Source of the DNA: VXYK01 sp965221585
Lineage (GTDB): Bacteria > Actinomycetota > Acidimicrobiia > Acidimicrobiales > Aldehydirespiratoraceae
Direction: 5' to 3'
Length of the DNA stretch: 64,000 nucleotides
Assembly (NCBI GenBank): GCA_965221585.1
Contig: OZ244898.1
Span: 1,612,001 to 1,676,000 of the forward strand
Position 1 is the first letter of the stretch. Each line of letters begins with the position of its first letter. A program made the position numbers and the translations under genes. The notes under the pieces are model-generated. The model was not told the origin of the DNA. It did no database searches and saw nothing but the letters and a program-made list of their open reading frames with translations. This document shows, piece by piece, positions 61,986 to 64,000 of this stretch.

Positions 61986-64000
61986 ATGTCGACGACAGAC
62001 ACATACCGGCTAACTGACCGCTACACGCGCGACGAAGGAACCGTGTTCATGACCGGTATCCAGGCACTCGCCCGCCTCCCTGTCGAACAACTCCGAGTCG
62101 ACCGCGCCAACGGGCTCCGCACCGCGGCGTTCGCGGCCGGATACCCCGGCTCTCCATTGGCGGGAATCGACGGGGCGCTGTCGCAAGCAGTCGCACAGAC
62201 GCCGGAACTGCCAATCCACCTGAGACCGTCGGTCAACGAGGAGTACGCAGCCACCGCAGTGATGGGCAGCCAACTCGCAACCACTCGGGGCGACGCACGC
62301 TACGACGGGGTCGTCGGCATCTGGTACGGCAAGGCACCCGGAGTCGACCGGGCCTCCGACGCTCTGCGCCACGCCACCTTCGCCGGCACCGATCCGCTCG
62401 GAGGAGTGGTGGCGCTCGCGGGCGACGATCCAGCCGCCAAGTCCTCTACCATCCCCTCATCGTCGGCCGGGGTTCTCGCCGACCTGAACATGCCTGTGCT
62501 GTTCCCCGCCGATCCCGCCGAGGCACTCGATCTCGGTCGTCACGCCATCGCTTTGAGCAGGGCGACTGGTCTATGGGTGGGCCTGAAGGTCGTGGTCGAC
62601 GTGGCGGACGGCTCCGGCACGGTCAATCTGGACCCCTATCGGATCACTCCGGTCCTGCCCACCATCGACGGTGGCCCCTACTTCCACCGTCCGGACGGCT
62701 ACCTGCTGACCCCTCACACGCTCGATATCGAACGCGAGATCCTCGAAGTCCGCAAACCCCTCGCTCTCGAATACGCGGCTCTGAACCGGCTCAACCAACT
62801 GACCGTGAATCCAGCGGATCCATGGATAGGGATCGTCTCATCGGGCAACACCTACCGCGAATTGCGAGAAGCCCTCCGAGCGCTCGGCCTCGAAAGCGAC
62901 GGCGATGTCGAATCGGCGGGGATCCGCCTGTTGAAGCTCAACATGCCGGTGCCCTTCAACACCTCGACCATCCGGTCGTTCGCGGCAGGCCTCGAACAAG
63001 TCCTCGTGGTCGAGGAGAAGAACCCGACGGTGGAGTTGCAGGTGAAGGACGCCCTCTACAACGCCAGTCACCATCCCACCGTCGTCGGCCGCAACGACGA
63101 AGCAGGGAACCCTCTGGTCCCCAGCAGAGGGGCATTGGTGTCGGACAACATCGTGCCGGCGCTGCGCGAGCGCCTCTCGCCCAGGATATGCGATCGCCTG
63201 CGTCCCCCCGAACCCGAGCGTGAACGCATCGCCCTGAGTGTGTCTCGCACGCCGTATTTCTGCTCCGGCTGTCCACACAATCGCAGCACCGTCGTCGATG
63301 AAGGCACCCTGGTGGGTGCCGGGATCGGCTGTCACGCCATGGTGATGATGGGCGGAGAATCTCGGTACGGAGACATTTCCGGGATCACCTGCATGGGTGC
63401 TGAAGGCACTCAATGGATCGGAATGTCGCCCTTCGTCGAGACCGACCACCTGATCCAGAACCTCGGTGACGGCACCTTCTTCCACTCCGGGCAACTGGCG
63501 GTCACAGCAGCCATAGCCAGCGGGGCCAACATCACCTACAAGCTGTTGTGGAACCGGGCCGTGGCGATGACAGGCGGACAGGACCCGACCGGGCAGATCG
63601 ACATCGACCGGGTGTCCCACCAGCTACTGGCCCAGGGTGTGCAACGGGTGATCGTCACCACCGAAGACCCCAAACGTGCCCGCTCGCTCGCCCTGCCCGT
63701 CGAGGTCGAAGTGTGGCACCGTGACCGGCTCCCGGAAGCGCAGCGGGTGCTCAGCGCGATCAAGGGGGTCACCGTATTGATCCACGACCAGCGTTGCGCC
63801 GCGGAACTGCGCCGCGACCGCAAGCGCGAGCGGATCGAACAGCCCGACACGCGTATCGTCATCAACCATCGCGTCTGCGAAGGCTGCGGGGACTGCGCGG
63901 CGATCTCCAACTGCCTGTCAGTTCAGCCGATCGAAACGCCCTTCGGCCGCAAGACCACCATCGACCAGCACAGTTGCAACCTCGACTACTCGTGCATCAA
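61986..64000 (+). CDS. Indolepyruvate ferredoxin oxidoreductase family protein (fused), partial at right edge
   Basis: The reading frame runs from ATG 61986 off the window after 671 codons. It begins MSTTDTYRLTDRYTRDEG and has AAFAAGYPGSPLAGID, a TPP-binding region with CSGCPHNRSTVV and GAGIGCHAMVMMGGE, and at the edge a ferredoxin-like cysteine set (VCEGCGDCAAISNCLS). These large fused enzymes convert aryl or branched 2-oxoacids to acyl-CoA with ferredoxin. An in-frame GTG at 61950 is an alternative start. The C-terminal gamma part is outside the window. Confidence 0.92.
   Translation, partial: MSTTDTYRLTDRYTRDEGTVFMTGIQALARLPVEQLRVDRANGLRTAAFAAGYPGSPLAGIDGALSQAVAQTPELPIHLRPSVNEEYAATAVMGSQLATTRGDARYDGVVGIWYGKAPGVDRASDALRHATFAGTDPLGGVVALAGDDPAAKSSTIPSSSAGVLADLNMPVLFPADPAEALDLGRHAIALSRATGLWVGLKVVVDVADGSGTVNLDPYRITPVLPTIDGGPYFHRPDGYLLTPHTLDIEREILEVRKPLALEYAALNRLNQLTVNPADPWIGIVSSGNTYRELREALRALGLESDGDVESAGIRLLKLNMPVPFNTSTIRSFAAGLEQVLVVEEKNPTVELQVKDALYNASHHPTVVGRNDEAGNPLVPSRGALVSDNIVPALRERLSPRICDRLRPPEPERERIALSVSRTPYFCSGCPHNRSTVVDEGTLVGAGIGCHAMVMMGGESRYGDISGITCMGAEGTQWIGMSPFVETDHLIQNLGDGTFFHSGQLAVTAAIASGANITYKLLWNRAVAMTGGQDPTGQIDIDRVSHQLLAQGVQRVIVTTEDPKRARSLALPVEVEVWHRDRLPEAQRVLSAIKGVTVLIHDQRCAAELRRDRKRERIEQPDTRIVINHRVCEGCGDCAAISNCLSVQPIETPFGRKTTIDQHSCNLDYSCI

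Overview
The window is a high-GC, densely packed bacterial chromosome segment that looks like a marine or aquatic actinobacterium, most likely of the Acidimicrobiia type. The reasons are the mycobacterium-like order pdtaR-polA-rpsA-coaE-uvrB-uvrA, an ANTAR response regulator, DUF222/HNH and F420/LLM-type flavoproteins, GTG starts, and many ATGA/TGATG-coupled operons. The taxon is an inference; there is no rRNA here.

Layout. 0.1-17.7 kb (mostly minus strand) is core: tRNA-Leu(GAG), secG, tpiA, pgk, gap, rapZ, a SAM methyltransferase, uvrC, uvrA, uvrB, coaE, rpsA, polA and pdtaR. The whiA and yvcK genes that usually sit beside rapZ are absent at this spot. 18.0-21.8 kb is a small accessory patch: an EEP-fold nuclease, two small coupled genes, an AhpD-like peroxidase-related gene with an in-frame TGA, and a DUF222-HNH endonuclease, ending at tRNA-Leu(CAA). 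The TGA falls in a CxxU motif and is followed 12 nt later by a GGUCU-loop hairpin, so the gene is a strong selenoprotein candidate. 22.2-27.4 kb is a type II fatty-acid synthesis cluster (fabD with an unusual C-terminal lipoyl-like extension, fabH, fabG, acpP, fabF; convergent fabZ and hup).

27.5-37.3 kb holds acyl-CoA/steroid-style catabolism genes (crotonases, an Ltp2-like thiolase fold with a DUF35 partner, two LLM flavoproteins) and a glycine-cleavage P protein. A perfect palindrome resembling KstR-type operators precedes the first LLM gene.

37.3-51.6 kb is a divergent 13-gene locus around one 44-bp inverted repeat at 45.2 kb. Leftward: a DddP-like M24 enzyme, RpiR regulator, HisC-like aminotransferase, Rieske oxygenase, MmgE/PrpD, SnoaL, VOC protein, sulfotransferase. 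Rightward: an FAD-GcvT dimethylglycine-dehydrogenase-like enzyme, AMDase/maleate-isomerase-like protein, sulfotransferase-like protein, FrhB-like Fe-S protein and an MR/MLE racemase. Together they look like an uncharacterised pathway for a methylated zwitterion (betaine and/or DMSP-like compound).

51.6-61.8 kb is a compact beta-glucan (probably laminarin-type) uptake locus: LacI regulator, solute-binding lipoprotein, two permeases, secreted GH16 lipoprotein, a 1145-aa GH149/GH161-like phosphorylase candidate and the ABC ATPase, with five copies of a GGGAGCGCTCCC-type operator. From 62.0 kb an indolepyruvate ferredoxin oxidoreductase runs off the right edge. I saw no CRISPR array, IS element or prophage.
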